Notes: generated from the sequence alone by a model not told the origin. A DNA stretch of 61,577 bases from Rhodococcus sp. KRD162 (GCF_017168335.1 NZ_JABFAU010000013.1:478495-540071), one strand, 5' to 3'. Counted from the stretch's first letter, positions 41,507-50,950 are shown. Numbers and translations: made by a program.

Positions 41507-41850
41507 AGCTCGGAAGCGTAGGGGGCCGGGAGTGGAGCCTGCGGAACGACCCAGGGGAACAGGAGTGGAGCCTGCGGAACGACCCGGGGGTACAGCAGTG
41601 GAGCCTGCGGAACGACCCGGGGGTACAGCAGTGGAGCCTGCGGAACGACCCGGGGGTACAGCAGTGGAGCCTGCGGAACGACCCCGAAAGATTCCCGACG
41701 CGCCGCGTCACCGGAACTCCCGCCAATGGCTAACCGTCAAGCTAAGGTTTAGCCTTGTGTCTGATGGGACTCATGGTGCTGATGTGATTTTTGTTGTTCG
41801 GCACCCATGATCCTACGACGCGTACCTACCACCAACCAGGGAGTACCGCC
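41507..41850. other. cobM / amidase divergent intergenic region
   Basis: A 344-bp gap made up of the 33-bp minisatellite and about 165 bp of amidase upstream sequence. A partial palindrome aaggtttagcctt (about 41744-41756) has some resemblance to DtxR/IdeR sites but is a weak match. The amidase ribosome binding site agggag lies 7 nt before TTG 41851. Confidence 0.45.
41531..41683. repeat. 33-bp tandem repeat, five copies
   Basis: Copies begin at 41531, 41564, 41597, 41630 and 41663 with exact 33-bp spacing. Each opens with agtggagcctgcggaacgac; copies 2-4 continue with a gggggtacagc-type tail, copy 1 has a variant tail, and copy 5 is cut after 21 bp. The period is a multiple of three, so open frames pass through on both strands, but no start or signal supports translation. 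It lies between the divergent cobM and peptidoglycan amidase genes. Confidence 0.92.
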
Positions 41851-44067
41851 TTGCCGAACCGTCGAACGAAGCCGTCGATCGTTCTCGGTGCTGTCGCACT
41901 GCTCGCCGTAGCGACCCCGTTTGCGGTCGCAGGGCTCACCGACAGCACGACAACCGGAGTTCGACCGGCCAACGAGACAACCCCGGTCACCGTGCCCACC
42001 ACGATCGTCGAGACCGCACTGAGCGCCGCACCGGACATCGTGATTCCGCTGCAACAGCTCACCGGCCTACCGCTGCCGGATCTGCGGCTCTCCGATCTCA
42101 AATACCTGCCCCTGCCCGAGTCGATCGTGATCCCGCCGATCGAAATTCCGGACATTCCCGGGCTCACCACCCCTGCGCCGGGGAACGCGACCGCGCAGGC
42201 ACCGATTCCCAGGGTCGATGCGTCCGCGCCGATCAACCCCGAGGCTGCGGACCCCACTGGCCCGCCGCTCGGTGCCGCCGTGAAGGAAATCTCGCAGGAC
42301 ACCCCGTTCAGCATGGTGGCGTTGACGTCCGAGGAGCTGAACGGCGCGTCCGCGCAGGTTCGCCGCCAACTCGAGGACGGATCCTGGGGCCCGTGGCTCG
42401 AGACCGCGCCGGTGGACAGCAACGCCGACGACTCCGCCCCTTCGCCCGCAAAGCAGGGCACCGAACCGATTTTCGTCGGAATGACCAAGGCCGTGCAGGT
42501 ACTGCTGACGCCGCTGACCGGGAGCGCAGCGCCGGAGGGTTCTGCCGTCGCGCCGGTACCCGAGATTCCGGTGGTCGAGATGCCCTCCGGTGATGCACCC
42601 GTGGACGGGGCCCCCGCCGCCGAGCAGCCCCTCGGTTACACCCCGGCGTCGTCGAGCACACCACTGCGCCAACAGGATCCGGCTCCACTCGATCCGGCCG
42701 CGATGGATCCGGCTGCGATGGATCCGGCTGCGGCCGAGCCTGCACCGGCAGATCCGGCAGCAGATCCGAACCAGGCGAATCCGGCAGAGCAGTTGGCTGC
42801 GGCGGTCAACGACATCAGCGCCGTGCTCATCACTCCCGGCACATCGCCGGCCGACTCGGCGCTCAGCGATATCGCCACTCCGGTCGCCGGTAACGCGGGC
42901 CCCAACGTGATCACCCGCGCGCAGTGGGGTGCCGACGAGTCGATCCGTTGCGCCACACCGACGTACGACGACTTCATCGGTGGTGCCACCGTGCACCACA
43001 CCGCAGGTAGCAACGATTACTCCAAGTCCGAATCGGCCGAAATCGTCCGCGCTATCTACGCGTACCACGCGCAGACGCTGGGCTGGTGCGACATCGGGTA
43101 CAACGCCCTCGTCGACAAGTACGGCCAGATCTTCGAAGGCCGTGCCGGTGGCCTCGACAAGGCGGTTCAGGGCGCACACGCAGGCGGATTCAACGAGAAC
43201 ACCGTCGGCGTTGCCATGATGGGCGACTACTCCACCGAGGATCCCTCGCAGGAAACCGTCGACTCCGTCGGCAAGTTCCTCGGTTGGCGACTCGGCCTGG
43301 CCGGACTCGATCCCAAGGGCACCACGACGATGACGTCCGAGGGAACGAATTTCACGTTCGTCGGCAAGGGCAAGAGCATCGACCTGCCGGTCATCTTCGG
43401 GCACCGCGACGTCGGCAACACCGAATGCCCCGGTAACGCCGGATACGCCCGCCTCGGGGAGATCCGAGACATCGCGGCCGCGAACCTCGGCGGCGGGGAC
43501 GGCGCGCCCGCCGCGCCGGACACCGCCCCCGAGACCTCCCCCGATACCGCGGTGACCGATGCTGCCCCGTCACGCCCGGGAACCAATGCCAGTTCCACTC
43601 TGGGAGAGAACATCCCGGCGCTGGTGGCCGAGTTGCAGAGATTGGCGGCAACCAGTCCCGTCGCGCAGAAGTGGTTGGCCTCGGGCGGCGAGACCGGAGC
43701 CCTCGGGGTCCCGGTGAGCGGTCTGGTGCAGGTCAGTGGCGGCCGAGAGAAGGCGCAGTTCGCCAACGGCGAGATCATCACCAACATGGCCGGTCAGGCT
43801 GTGGCCGTCATCGGCAAGATCTTCCAGCAATACCTGCAGCAGGGTGGCGTCGACGGCATTCTCGGCCTACCGATCACCGACGAGTTCCGGGTGCCGGAAG
43901 GCTTCCGTACCGATTTCGAGAACGGCTCGTTGATCTTCAACGAACTCACCGGAATCGTCACCACGGTGATCAAGACATACAACGACACCTACGACGCGGA
44001 GATGCAGAAACCCGCCGCGGCACCGGTTGAACCGGCACCCGCGCCGGAGCCGGCACCCGCGGGCTGA
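41851..44067 (+). CDS. Secreted PGRP-type N-acetylmuramoyl-L-alanine amidase
   Basis: Exported peptidoglycan amidase (738 aa; Rv3811-like). Signal peptide at residues ~8-30, a long Pro/Ala-rich region with DPAAMDPAAMDPAA repeats near residues 280-310, then the amidase_2/PGRP domain (~350-545) with the zinc ligand His382 or His383 ('ATVHHTAGSND'), 'GAHAGGFNENTVGVAMMGDY' and 'FGHRDVGNTECPGN'. The C-terminus has LGFP-type repeats ('GALGVPVSGLVQVSGG', 'GILGLPITDEFRVPEG') and a Pro/Ala tail. TTG 41851 was chosen because a ribosome binding site (agggag) lies 7 nt before it and it gives a signal sequence; the frame extends to 41791. Confidence 0.9.
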   Translation: MPNRRTKPSIVLGAVALLAVATPFAVAGLTDSTTTGVRPANETTPVTVPTTIVETALSAAPDIVIPLQQLTGLPLPDLRLSDLKYLPLPESIVIPPIEIPDIPGLTTPAPGNATAQAPIPRVDASAPINPEAADPTGPPLGAAVKEISQDTPFSMVALTSEELNGASAQVRRQLEDGSWGPWLETAPVDSNADDSAPSPAKQGTEPIFVGMTKAVQVLLTPLTGSAAPEGSAVAPVPEIPVVEMPSGDAPVDGAPAAEQPLGYTPASSSTPLRQQDPAPLDPAAMDPAAMDPAAAEPAPADPAADPNQANPAEQLAAAVNDISAVLITPGTSPADSALSDIATPVAGNAGPNVITRAQWGADESIRCATPTYDDFIGGATVHHTAGSNDYSKSESAEIVRAIYAYHAQTLGWCDIGYNALVDKYGQIFEGRAGGLDKAVQGAHAGGFNENTVGVAMMGDYSTEDPSQETVDSVGKFLGWRLGLAGLDPKGTTTMTSEGTNFTFVGKGKSIDLPVIFGHRDVGNTECPGNAGYARLGEIRDIAAANLGGGDGAPAAPDTAPETSPDTAVTDAAPSRPGTNASSTLGENIPALVAELQRLAATSPVAQKWLASGGETGALGVPVSGLVQVSGGREKAQFANGEIITNMAGQAVAVIGKIFQQYLQQGGVDGILGLPITDEFRVPEGFRTDFENGSLIFNELTGIVTTVIKTYNDTYDAEMQKPAAAPVEPAPAPEPAPAG

Positions 44068-44079
44068 GATGTCCATGTG

Positions 44080-44113
44080 AAAGGGCCGAGTCGTCATGGC
44101 GACTCGGCCCTTT
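44080..44113 (+). terminator. Terminator of the PGRP amidase gene
   Basis: Perfect 14-bp stem (aaagggccgagtcg / cgactcggcccttt) with loop tcatgg, 12 bp past the amidase stop and ending in ttt. A strong intrinsic terminator. Confidence 0.9.
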
Positions 44114-44140
44114 CGCGTATTTGGTGGGTAGCGTGGACTG

Positions 44141-45034
44141 ATGACCACGCGAACGCGCGTCGTGTTGTTGTCCTCGATCCCGCAGCTGGTGTGGCTCGCA
44201 GTGGTGACCCAGGGCGTCACCGGTTGCTGGACGGCCGAGAACGGTGGGCATTGGAGCGGGTCCCTACTGCTCGTTCTCGCCACGACCGTACTCGGCGTCT
44301 TCTTCTCGATACCGTCGTCGACGACGTTCGGCATTCCGTACCGTCCGATCGATGCGGTGTTGCTGATGGTGTGCGCGGTGTCGGCACTGAGAATCGACCA
44401 CTGGTCCTCCGGCTTCGATACCGAAACATTCGCATTCGGAGCGGCGGCGACCATTGCTGCTGTCTCGGCTGCAATTGCGAGCCGCGCTCTCGCGGTGAGT
44501 GATTCGAGTGCGCTTCGGCCACGGTTTCCGGTAGACGGGGCGCAGTGGACGGTGCTCGCTGGCGAGGGCAGACTGCTCAACCACCACTGGGTGGCTCCGC
44601 TTCAGCGCGCGGCGGTGGATCTGGTGATGGTGGACCGTCGCGGGTCCTCGCACCGCGGAATTCTCGCGAGATCCGACGAGGACTACTACGCGTTCGGAAC
44701 TCCTGTCCGCTCCCCCATCGACGGAACCGTCGTGCGGTGCGGCGACGGATTGGACGACGGCAACCTCGACCCTCGCAAGCCGGCGGGCAATCATGTCGTT
44801 CTCAGCGACGGCTCCGAGGAGATCCTGATCGCACATCTGAAGAAGGGCAGTGTCGCCGTAGCCGCAGGCGAGCAGGTCCACGTCGGCCAACTGCTCGGCT
44901 CCGTCGGGAATTCGGGGAACTCCACCGAGCCGCACCTGCACATTCACGCCCAGCGCGACGGCCGAGCAGTGCGCATCGTGTTCAGTGACGTGCGTGGCCG
45001 GATGTGGCCGGGCCGACGCGTCGTCCGGCGCTGA
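44141..45034 (+). CDS. Membrane-anchored M23 (LytM-like) peptidase
   Basis: Protein of 297 aa with three to four N-terminal membrane segments (residues 5-115) followed by an M23 peptidase domain. 'NHHWVAPLQRAAVDLVMVD' supplies the histidine and aspartate ligands and 'TEPHLHIHAQRDG' the HxH motif; 'FGTPVRSPIDGTVVRCGDG' is the usual glycine-rich strand. Expected substrate is peptidoglycan cross-bridges or another cell-wall peptide, acting outside the membrane. It follows the secreted PGRP amidase, so two wall hydrolases are adjacent but separated by a terminator. Confidence 0.8.
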   Translation: MTTRTRVVLLSSIPQLVWLAVVTQGVTGCWTAENGGHWSGSLLLVLATTVLGVFFSIPSSTTFGIPYRPIDAVLLMVCAVSALRIDHWSSGFDTETFAFGAAATIAAVSAAIASRALAVSDSSALRPRFPVDGAQWTVLAGEGRLLNHHWVAPLQRAAVDLVMVDRRGSSHRGILARSDEDYYAFGTPVRSPIDGTVVRCGDGLDDGNLDPRKPAGNHVVLSDGSEEILIAHLKKGSVAVAAGEQVHVGQLLGSVGNSGNSTEPHLHIHAQRDGRAVRIVFSDVRGRMWPGRRVVRR

Positions 45035-45049
45035 TCCGGTCTCGGCAGG

Positions 45050-45886
45050 TCACCACCAGCGTTCGAGGACCCGCGCCACCCCGTCTTCGGCGTTGCTGAC
45101 GGTCTGCTCGTTCGCCGCCGCGACGGCCGCCGGATGTGCGTTGCCCATAGCGACGCCGAGTCCGACCATCGACAGCATCGGCACGTCGTTGGGCATGTCG
45201 CCGAAGGCCACGATGTCGGCCATGTCCACGGAGAGAGATTCGGCAACCCTGGCCAGGCCCGAGGCCTTCGTCACGCCGGGAGCGGACAATTCGATCAGTC
45301 CGTTGTCGGTGGAGAAGGTCAGGTCGGCGCGGCCGGCGATCAACGGAGACAGCACGTCGGCCATGTGGCCGCTGGTGGTGGACGTCAGGCGAATGAGCAG
45401 CTTGACCGCCGGGGTCTCGACCACGTCGTCCTCGGTTGTCTCGACGTTGTCGGGGTTGAGCCAGGCGTGCTCGTAGCCGGGGGAGCTGACGAACTGCGGG
45501 GTTGCCGAGTCGTGCGCGGTCAGACCCACCCGCTCGGCGGCGAGGCCGCAGCCGGGCAGCGCCCGGTAGGCGATCTCGGCCAACCACTGCAGCGTCTCGA
45601 CCGAGAGGGTTTCGGCACTGAGCACTCGGTCCGACGCGGCGTCGTAGATCACCGCACCGTTGGCGCACACCGACATCGGGGCGTATCCCAACTGGTCGAC
45701 GACCGGATGGATCCACCGCGGTGGCCGACCGGTGGAGAGCACGAAGGGCACGCCGTCGGCCACGACCGCCGAGACGGCTCGCCGAGTCCGTTCGGTGACC
45801 CGTTCGTGCTGGTCGAGAAGAGTCCCGTCGACATCGCTGGCGACGAGTCGGGGGGCGAGGCGGGTGGTGTTCGGCGCGTTGGTCAT
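45050..45886 (-). CDS. Cof-type HAD-IIB phosphatase
   Basis: HAD-superfamily hydrolase (278 aa, Rv3813c-like) with motif I 'VASDVDGTLLD' (Asp18, Asp20), motif II in 'PFVLSTGRPP', motif III lysine in 'GVTKASGLARVAE' and motif IV 'VAFGDMPNDVPML'. The C2B cap identifies the Cof/IIB group, which dephosphorylates sugar phosphates or flavin-type substrates. The frame extends to 46564 across the opposite-strand oxidoreductase; ATG 45886 begins the conserved domain. Convergent with the M23 gene (15-bp gap). Confidence 0.88.
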   Translation of the reverse strand: MTNAPNTTRLAPRLVASDVDGTLLDQHERVTERTRRAVSAVVADGVPFVLSTGRPPRWIHPVVDQLGYAPMSVCANGAVIYDAASDRVLSAETLSVETLQWLAEIAYRALPGCGLAAERVGLTAHDSATPQFVSSPGYEHAWLNPDNVETTEDDVVETPAVKLLIRLTSTTSGHMADVLSPLIAGRADLTFSTDNGLIELSAPGVTKASGLARVAESLSVDMADIVAFGDMPNDVPMLSMVGLGVAMGNAHPAAVAAANEQTVSNAEDGVARVLERWW

Positions 45887-45946
45887 CGTGAAGTCATTCT
45901 GCCCTAGTGTCGAAGTGAACTGTCTTCGACGTGGAAGGAACGGTAG

Positions 45947-46978
45947 ATGACATCTGTGAACCGTCAGATCCGATTGGCGCAGCGTCCAGTGGGGCGACCC
46001 GACGAATCGACGTGGAACCTCACCGAGGAACCGATTCCGACCCCGGCCGAAGGCGAGTTCGTCGTCACGGTCGACTACGTCTCTCTGGATCCCGCGATGC
46101 GGGGCTGGCTCAACGATGCGCGTTCCTACGTGCCGCCCGTCGGTATCGGTGACGTGATGCGAGCGCACGCCGTGGGCCGGGTTCTGGAATCTCACCATCC
46201 CGATTACGCAGTGGGCGAGATCGTTTCGGGCTCGTTCGGGGTCACCGAGCATGCCCTGTCCGACGGCACCGGGGTACAGAAGGTCGACGAAGCCGTCGCC
46301 CCCGCACCCACCTGGCTCGGCGCGCTCGGCTTCCCCGGGCTGACTGCGTACTTCGGCCTGATGGACGTCGGCAAGCTCGCCGAGGGCGACACCGTGGTGA
46401 TCTCCGGAGCCGCCGGAGCCGTGGGCAGCATCGCGGGACAGATCGCGAAAGCCAAGGGGGCCACGGTGATCGGCATTGCCGGCGGACCCGAGAAATGCGC
46501 CTGGCTCACCGAGGAACTGGGCTTCGACGCAGCGATCGACTACAAGAACGAATCGGTGTACCAAGGATTGAAGGCGGCCGCACCGAAGGGCATCGACGTG
46601 TATTTCGACAACGTCGGTGGTGAGATTCTCGATGCCGCGCTGTCGCGACTACGCAAGGGTGCGCGAGTAGTGTTGTGCGGGGCCATTTCCGGCTACAACG
46701 CCACCGAACCACAGCCCGGCCCGGCGCACTACCTGTCGCTGTTGATCAATCGCGCGTCGATGACGGGATTCATCATCTTCGACTACCTGGACCGCTACCA
46801 GGAGGGCATCGCCGCGTTGTCGGAACTGCTCACCAGCGGCAAGATGACCGCGCGCGAGCAGATCGAGATCGGCGGCATCACCGCCTTCGGTTCGACGCTG
46901 AACCTGTTGTTCGACGGTGCCAATACCGGCAAACTCGTTCTCGAGGTCGGCGAACGCACCCACGACTCGGAATTATGA
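45947..46978 (+). CDS. Zinc-free MDR NADP-dependent oxidoreductase
   Basis: Medium-chain reductase of 343 aa resembling leukotriene B4 dehydrogenase/CurA-type enone reductases. The N-terminal '[20 protein letters not shown]' is typical; the cofactor motif is '[20 protein letters not shown]', and '[19 protein letters not shown]' follows. No catalytic zinc cysteines are present. It probably reduces alpha,beta-unsaturated carbonyls with NADPH. Divergent from the HAD gene and 55 bp upstream of msrA, suggesting a detoxification or oxidative-stress pair. Confidence 0.88.
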   Translation: MTSVNRQIRLAQRPVGRPDESTWNLTEEPIPTPAEGEFVVTVDYVSLDPAMRGWLNDARSYVPPVGIGDVMRAHAVGRVLESHHPDYAVGEIVSGSFGVTEHALSDGTGVQKVDEAVAPAPTWLGALGFPGLTAYFGLMDVGKLAEGDTVVISGAAGAVGSIAGQIAKAKGATVIGIAGGPEKCAWLTEELGFDAAIDYKNESVYQGLKAAAPKGIDVYFDNVGGEILDAALSRLRKGARVVLCGAISGYNATEPQPGPAHYLSLLINRASMTGFIIFDYLDRYQEGIAALSELLTSGKMTAREQIEIGGITAFGSTLNLLFDGANTGKLVLEVGERTHDSEL

Positions 46979-47033
46979 CGACCGCTCGTTCGTTGGAACC
47001 CACGTATCGATCGATAGAGCACAAGGAGTAACG

Positions 47034-47546
47034 ATGTCTGAAGCCACCGAAACCGCCATCCTCGCCGGAGGGTGCTTCTGGGGAGCCGAGGAGCTCGTCC
47101 GCAAGCTTCCGGGTGTGGTCTCCACTCGCGTCGGCTACACAGGCGGCGAGGTGCCCAACGCCACCTACCGCAACCACGGCAACCATGCCGAGGGCCTCGA
47201 AGTGATCTACGACCCGTCCAAGACCTCGTACCGCGATCTGCTGGAGTTCTTCTTCCAGATCCACGATCCCACCACCAAGAACCGTCAGGGCAACGACATC
47301 GGAGCCAGCTACCGCTCCGCGATCTTCTACCTGAACGAGGAGCAGAAGCGCATCGCAGAGGACACGATCGCCGATGTCGACGCGTCGGGACTGTGGCCGG
47401 GCAAGGTCGTCACCGAGGTGACTGCGGCCGGTGATTTCTGGGAGGCCGAGCCCGAGCACCAGGACTACCTGCAGAAGTACCCCGAGGGATACACCTGCCA
47501 CTGGGTACGTCCGGACTGGAAGCTGCCGCGTCGGGCAACCGCCTGA
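47034..47546 (+). CDS. msrA: Peptide methionine sulfoxide reductase MsrA
   Basis: Thioredoxin-dependent reductase (170 aa) repairing S-methionine sulfoxide. The catalytic Cys14 lies in '[17 protein letters not shown]', with '[19 protein letters not shown]' and '[20 protein letters not shown]' following. ATG 47034 is preceded by AAGGAG, 7 nt upstream; the frame reaches back to 46917 inside the oxidoreductase gene. Length and motifs are complete. Confidence 0.96.
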   Translation: MSEATETAILAGGCFWGAEELVRKLPGVVSTRVGYTGGEVPNATYRNHGNHAEGLEVIYDPSKTSYRDLLEFFFQIHDPTTKNRQGNDIGASYRSAIFYLNEEQKRIAEDTIADVDASGLWPGKVVTEVTAAGDFWEAEPEHQDYLQKYPEGYTCHWVRPDWKLPRRATA

Positions 47547-47557
47547 TCAGTTTCGTT

Positions 47558-47621
47558 TCCTGCTCCACTCCTCGCTCTCGTCGGCGAAACTCTGCCGATT
47601 CGTGCGTCGAGTGGAGCAGGA
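47558..47621 (+). terminator. Long-loop hairpin after msrA
   Basis: Perfect 13-bp inverted repeat (tcctgctccactc at 47558-47570, complement at 47609-47621) separated by 38 nt, 11 bp after the msrA stop. Probably a terminator, though the large loop and lack of a U tract are unusual. Confidence 0.5.
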
Positions 47622-47669
47622 TGTGCGCTCCGGCTTCGCAGGATCCTCGAATTTTGCGACACTGATCCG

Positions 47670-48968
47670 GTGACTTCCGACAGAACACCTCGATCGGTGA
47701 CCCAGGTCCTTCGTTCGCCGCGTTTCTGGCTGGCTCCTATCCTGGTGGTCTCGGCGTTGATGTCGTTTCTGGCCGCCCTGTATCTCGGCGGCGTACTCGA
47801 CCCCCGAGGCAATCTGCACGACCTACCCATCGCGATCGTCAACCAGGACGAGGGTGACACCCTCGCGGGCGAACAACGCAACATCGGCAACGACATCGTC
47901 GACGGCCTGCTCCAGAACGTCGACTCCGAGAAGGTCGCATTTCGCCAGGTCGGGCCGGCACAGGCCGACTCGATGCTGTCGACGGCCGAGGTCTACGGTT
48001 CCATCGCCATTCCCAGCGATTTCACGAAGAGAATGGGAATTCTCGCGCAGGCGAGTGTGATTCCCGGCGATGTCGAAAAGCCGATCATCACCGTCTACAC
48101 CAATCCGCGCGCGGGCAGTTTCGGAATGTCACTCGTGACCGGAGTCGCCACACCTGCATTCGAGTCGGTCAATCAGACTGTCGGACAACAGATCACCGAA
48201 CAGGTGCGCCAGCAGCTCGGTGACACTCAGCTCGCCGGTGCAAGCGCTCTCACCCTCGCACAGCCGATCGATGTGATCGTCACCCAATACGATCCTCTAC
48301 CCGACGGCACCGGCGGGGGCTTGTCCGCCTTCTACTACGCGCTCCTGCTCGTCCTGGCGGGCTTCACCGGTGCGACCATCGTCAGCACCCTCGTCGACGG
48401 CCTACTCGGATTCACACCAACGGAAATCGGTCCCAAGTACATCCATCGTGGACCGACCCGGATCAATCGCTTCCAGACGCTGCTCGTGAAATGGCTGGTG
48501 ATGATCGTCCTCGCCATGCTGGTCTCGGCCCTCTATCTGCTGATCAGCCATCTGCTCGGTATGCCGATCACCCATGCCTGGACCTTGTGGATGTACGGCG
48601 CGTTCGCGATCACAGCGGTCGGCGTCACGGCGCTGGCGGTGATGTCCGCGTTCGGCACGGCAGGATTGCTGGTCAATCTGATCGTGTTCATCATTCTGGC
48701 GTTGCCGTCCTCGGGCGGCACCATCCCCCTCGAGGCCAGCCCGCCGATCTTCACCTGGCTCGCGCAGTTCGAGCCCATGCACCAGATCTTCCTCGGCACC
48801 CGGTCGATCCTGTACTTCAACGCCTCACTCGACGCGGGCCTGCTCCATTCGGTGTCGATGACTGCACTCGGACTGCTCATCGGGCTGGTATTCGGCCTGG
48901 TGTTCACCCTCCTCTACGACCGGAAAGGCCTCGATCGAAGCCTCGATTCTGCGGGCGCTCTCAGCTGA
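47670..48968 (+). CDS. YhgE/Pip-like ABC-2-fold membrane protein
   Basis: Membrane protein of 432 aa (GTG start): one N-terminal helix (~20-42), an extracytoplasmic domain ('LPIAIVNQDEGDTLAGEQRN' and 'VYGSIAIPSDFTKRMG') and five or so C-terminal helices from ~225. This layout and the 'VNQDEG' block are typical of YhgE/Pip-like and ABC-2 permease-type proteins (DUF3533). Some relatives export compounds or act as phage receptors; function here is unknown. No ATP-binding subunit is adjacent. Confidence 0.75.
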   Translation: MTSDRTPRSVTQVLRSPRFWLAPILVVSALMSFLAALYLGGVLDPRGNLHDLPIAIVNQDEGDTLAGEQRNIGNDIVDGLLQNVDSEKVAFRQVGPAQADSMLSTAEVYGSIAIPSDFTKRMGILAQASVIPGDVEKPIITVYTNPRAGSFGMSLVTGVATPAFESVNQTVGQQITEQVRQQLGDTQLAGASALTLAQPIDVIVTQYDPLPDGTGGGLSAFYYALLLVLAGFTGATIVSTLVDGLLGFTPTEIGPKYIHRGPTRINRFQTLLVKWLVMIVLAMLVSALYLLISHLLGMPITHAWTLWMYGAFAITAVGVTALAVMSAFGTAGLLVNLIVFIILALPSSGGTIPLEASPPIFTWLAQFEPMHQIFLGTRSILYFNASLDAGLLHSVSMTALGLLIGLVFGLVFTLLYDRKGLDRSLDSAGALS

Positions 48969-48987
48969 CGTCAGTACACTCGCTCCA

Positions 48988-49731
48988 ATGCCTGCTGTGA
49001 ACCCGGCCGGGAGCGCTGTGCCCCGACGTGCCTTCCACGCGTATCTCGACGTCGCCGTCGTCGTACTGGTGCTCGTGGGGACCAATCTGATCGCGCACTT
49101 CACCACTGCCTGGGCCAGTATCGCGACGGTTCCCATCGCTGCAATTCTGTTGGTGGTCCTCTCGAACCGCCGCAGCCTTGGCTGGGCCGAGCTGGGCCTG
49201 TCTCCGAAACAGTGGAAGACGGGTTCGCTGTACGCGCTGGGCGCCGTCGGGATCGTCCTCACCGTCGTGGCGATCGGCGCATTGCTGCCCCTCACCAGAC
49301 CTTTCTTCATGGCCGATCGGTACGCCACCGTCTCAGCCGCCCTGATCGCCTCGATGATCGTCATCCCCTTGCAGACCGTCATCCCCGAGGAACTCGCATT
49401 CCGCGGAGTTCTGCACGGCACCCTGGGTCGCATTTACGGTGCGCGAGGCGTCTTCGCCGCCGGTTCGCTGCTGTTCGGGCTGTGGCACATCGCGTCCTCG
49501 CTCGGCCTGACAGCAGGCAATGTGGGGCTCAGCGGATTCCTCGGCGGCGGCGTCTTCGGGCAGGTCGTAGGCATCGCACTGGCCGTTGCCGCGACGGCTG
49601 CAGCCGGGGTGGTGTTCACGTGGCTGCGCAGCCGCAGCGGCAGCTTGATTGCCCCCATCGCCCTGCACTGGTCGCTCAACGGGCTCGGAGCCTTGGCTGC
49701 GGCCCTGGTCTGGCACGCGTCGGTGAGCTGA
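48988..49731 (+). CDS. CPBP-family intramembrane metalloprotease
   Basis: Protein of 247 aa with about seven hydrophobic segments and the CPBP (Abi) motifs: EExxxR at Glu134-Arg139 ('PEELAFRGVLHG'), then 'FGLWHIAS' and 'APIALHWSLNG', supplying the glutamates and histidines of the active site. Members cleave prenylated proteins or process peptides; the substrate here is unknown. It follows the YhgE-like gene by 19 bp and precedes the DinB gene by 7 bp, so the three probably share a transcript. Confidence 0.86.
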   Translation: MPAVNPAGSAVPRRAFHAYLDVAVVVLVLVGTNLIAHFTTAWASIATVPIAAILLVVLSNRRSLGWAELGLSPKQWKTGSLYALGAVGIVLTVVAIGALLPLTRPFFMADRYATVSAALIASMIVIPLQTVIPEELAFRGVLHGTLGRIYGARGVFAAGSLLFGLWHIASSLGLTAGNVGLSGFLGGGVFGQVVGIALAVAATAAAGVVFTWLRSRSGSLIAPIALHWSLNGLGALAAALVWHASVS

Positions 49732-49738
49732 GGCGGTC

Positions 49739-50332
49739 ATGAAAGACATGTTGTGGCAATACCTTCGGATCGCCCGCCAGAACATGCTGTGGAAGCTCGA
49801 CGGCCTCACCGAGTACCAGATGCGTCGGCCCATGACCCCGACCGGTACCAACCTGCTGGGGCTGGTGAAGCACCTCGCGCTGGTGGAGTACGGCTACTTC
49901 GGGCTCACGTTCGGTCGTGAGTTTCCGGCGCGTTTCGCCGAACTCGAGAAATCAGCCATCGCACGGCTCAATTCCGACATGTGGGCCGCCGCCGACGAGT
50001 CCTCCGAGTCGATCATCGCCCTATACCGCGAGGCGTGGGTGCATTCGGACGCCACGATCGCCGCCCTGGAATTGGACTCCCCCGGCACGGTGCTGCACTG
50101 GCCCGCAGACAAGCAGAACATCGATCTGCATCGTGTGCTGGTGCACCTGGTGGCCGAGACCAACCGCCATTGCGGGCATGCGGACATCGTGCGCGAGCTC
50201 ATCGACAGTTCGGTTGGACTACGACTGGGCAACGAGAACATGGCCGACGGCGATGCGCAGTGGTGGGCCGAGTATCGCGCCGAACTGGAAAGCGTTGCGC
50301 GCGAGGCTGACGAAGTTCGTCCGAAGAACTGA
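49739..50332 (+). CDS. DinB-family protein
   Basis: Protein of 197 aa with the DinB/DUF664 four-helix fold: 'NMLWKLDGLTEYQMRRPMTP' and 'LVKHLALVEYGYFGLTFG' carry a metal-binding histidine, and 'VHLVAETNRHCGHADIVREL' the second histidine pair. Such proteins are metal-dependent thiol or S-transferases of varied function. The start overlaps nothing and lies 7 bp after the CPBP gene. Confidence 0.85.
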   Translation: MKDMLWQYLRIARQNMLWKLDGLTEYQMRRPMTPTGTNLLGLVKHLALVEYGYFGLTFGREFPARFAELEKSAIARLNSDMWAAADESSESIIALYREAWVHSDATIAALELDSPGTVLHWPADKQNIDLHRVLVHLVAETNRHCGHADIVRELIDSSVGLRLGNENMADGDAQWWAEYRAELESVAREADEVRPKN

Positions 50333-50525
50333 CGGCCTGACGTACGAGTTCGTTCGAGACGGCAACTCTCACGGCGTCCCGTCGTACCGAAGGGCATTGG
50401 CAGCCTGCCACGGAAGGCATCCGGTCCACAGCCACCGAGAAGGTGACTACCACGAGCTACCGACAAGAATGTGCTCGCGAATAGTTTTGCAAGGCAATAG
50501 TTTTCGATTTGACGATCATTGCGAC
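50333..50525. other. Intergenic region, DinB to SOS box
   Basis: A stretch of about 190 bp. I recognise no gene. The last 90 bp become AT-rich relative to the surroundings (agttttgcaaggcaatagttttcg), consistent with a promoter for the DUF222 gene. Confidence 0.4.
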
Positions 50526-50541
50526 TCGAACACTAGTTCGA
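50526..50541 (+). promoter_or_regulatory. LexA (SOS) box
   Basis: The 16-bp perfect palindrome tcgaacactagttcga fits the actinobacterial SOS consensus TCGAAC-N4-GTTCGA at all twelve fixed positions. It lies 13 bp upstream of the DUF222 gene start. In M. tuberculosis several 13E12/DUF222 genes are LexA-controlled. Confidence 0.8.
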
Positions 50542-50554
50542 TACAGTTTGAGTC

Positions 50555-50950
50555 ATGACGACCGAGATCTGGCAACTGAGCGAGGATCAACTCCTCGCCG
50601 ACGCCGCCGCGGTCTCCCACCAGATCCAGTTGTTGGAAGCCCGCCGGATCGCTCTCGTCGCCGAGATCGACACCCGCGTCACCCGCGAGAAACTCGGCTT
50701 CCCCGGACCCGCCGGCTGGCTCACCTCCACCACCCTGCTCACGCCAGGCAAAGCCAACAAAATTCTCGCCCTCGCCCGCGGACTGAAGAACTTCCCCGAC
50801 ATCGCCGACGCCGTCAACACCGGCAGCATCTCCATCGACCACGCCGCCCTCATCCTCGACTTCGCCGAAACCCCACCCCACGACCTCCCACCCGAGGGCC
50901 GCGACATGGCCCGGGCAGCACTGATCACCGCCGCGACCGGGCCCGAAGCC
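50555..50950 (+). pseudogene. Truncated DUF222 (13E12-type) gene
   Basis: The first ~130 residues match the N-terminus of DUF222/13E12-repeat HNH-endonuclease proteins ('LEARRIALVAEIDTR', 'GFPGPAGWLTSTTLLTPGKA', 'GSISIDHAALILDF'). After about residue 130 ('LITAATGPEA') the frame runs into low-complexity sequence and out to 51193 antisense to nothing recognisable; the rest of DUF222 and the HNH domain (normally ~400-500 aa total) are gone. It is joined to the 3' part of an unrelated secreted-protein gene. Truncation by recombination is inferred. Confidence 0.75.

Noticed and set aside
41531..41683. CRISPR array
   Set aside because: The 33-bp units are contiguous with no unique spacers, and no cas gene is present.
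41740..41760. IdeR box upstream of the PGRP amidase
   Set aside because: The palindrome aaggtttagcctt aligns to the consensus only with a shifted spacing and few matches, much weaker than the site at 59732.
41457..41810. Protein encoded by the 33-bp repeat (VEPAERP-type repeats)
   Set aside because: It has no ribosome binding site, overlaps cobM antisense and follows simply from the unit length being a multiple of three.
45887..46564. N-terminal extension of the HAD phosphatase
   Set aside because: It runs through the opposite-strand MDR gene and contains no HAD motif; the family begins at ATG 45886.
50333..50525. Possible remnant gene after dinB
   Set aside because: A frame gives FVRDGNSHGVPSYRR-like text, but no homology or start signal is recognisable.
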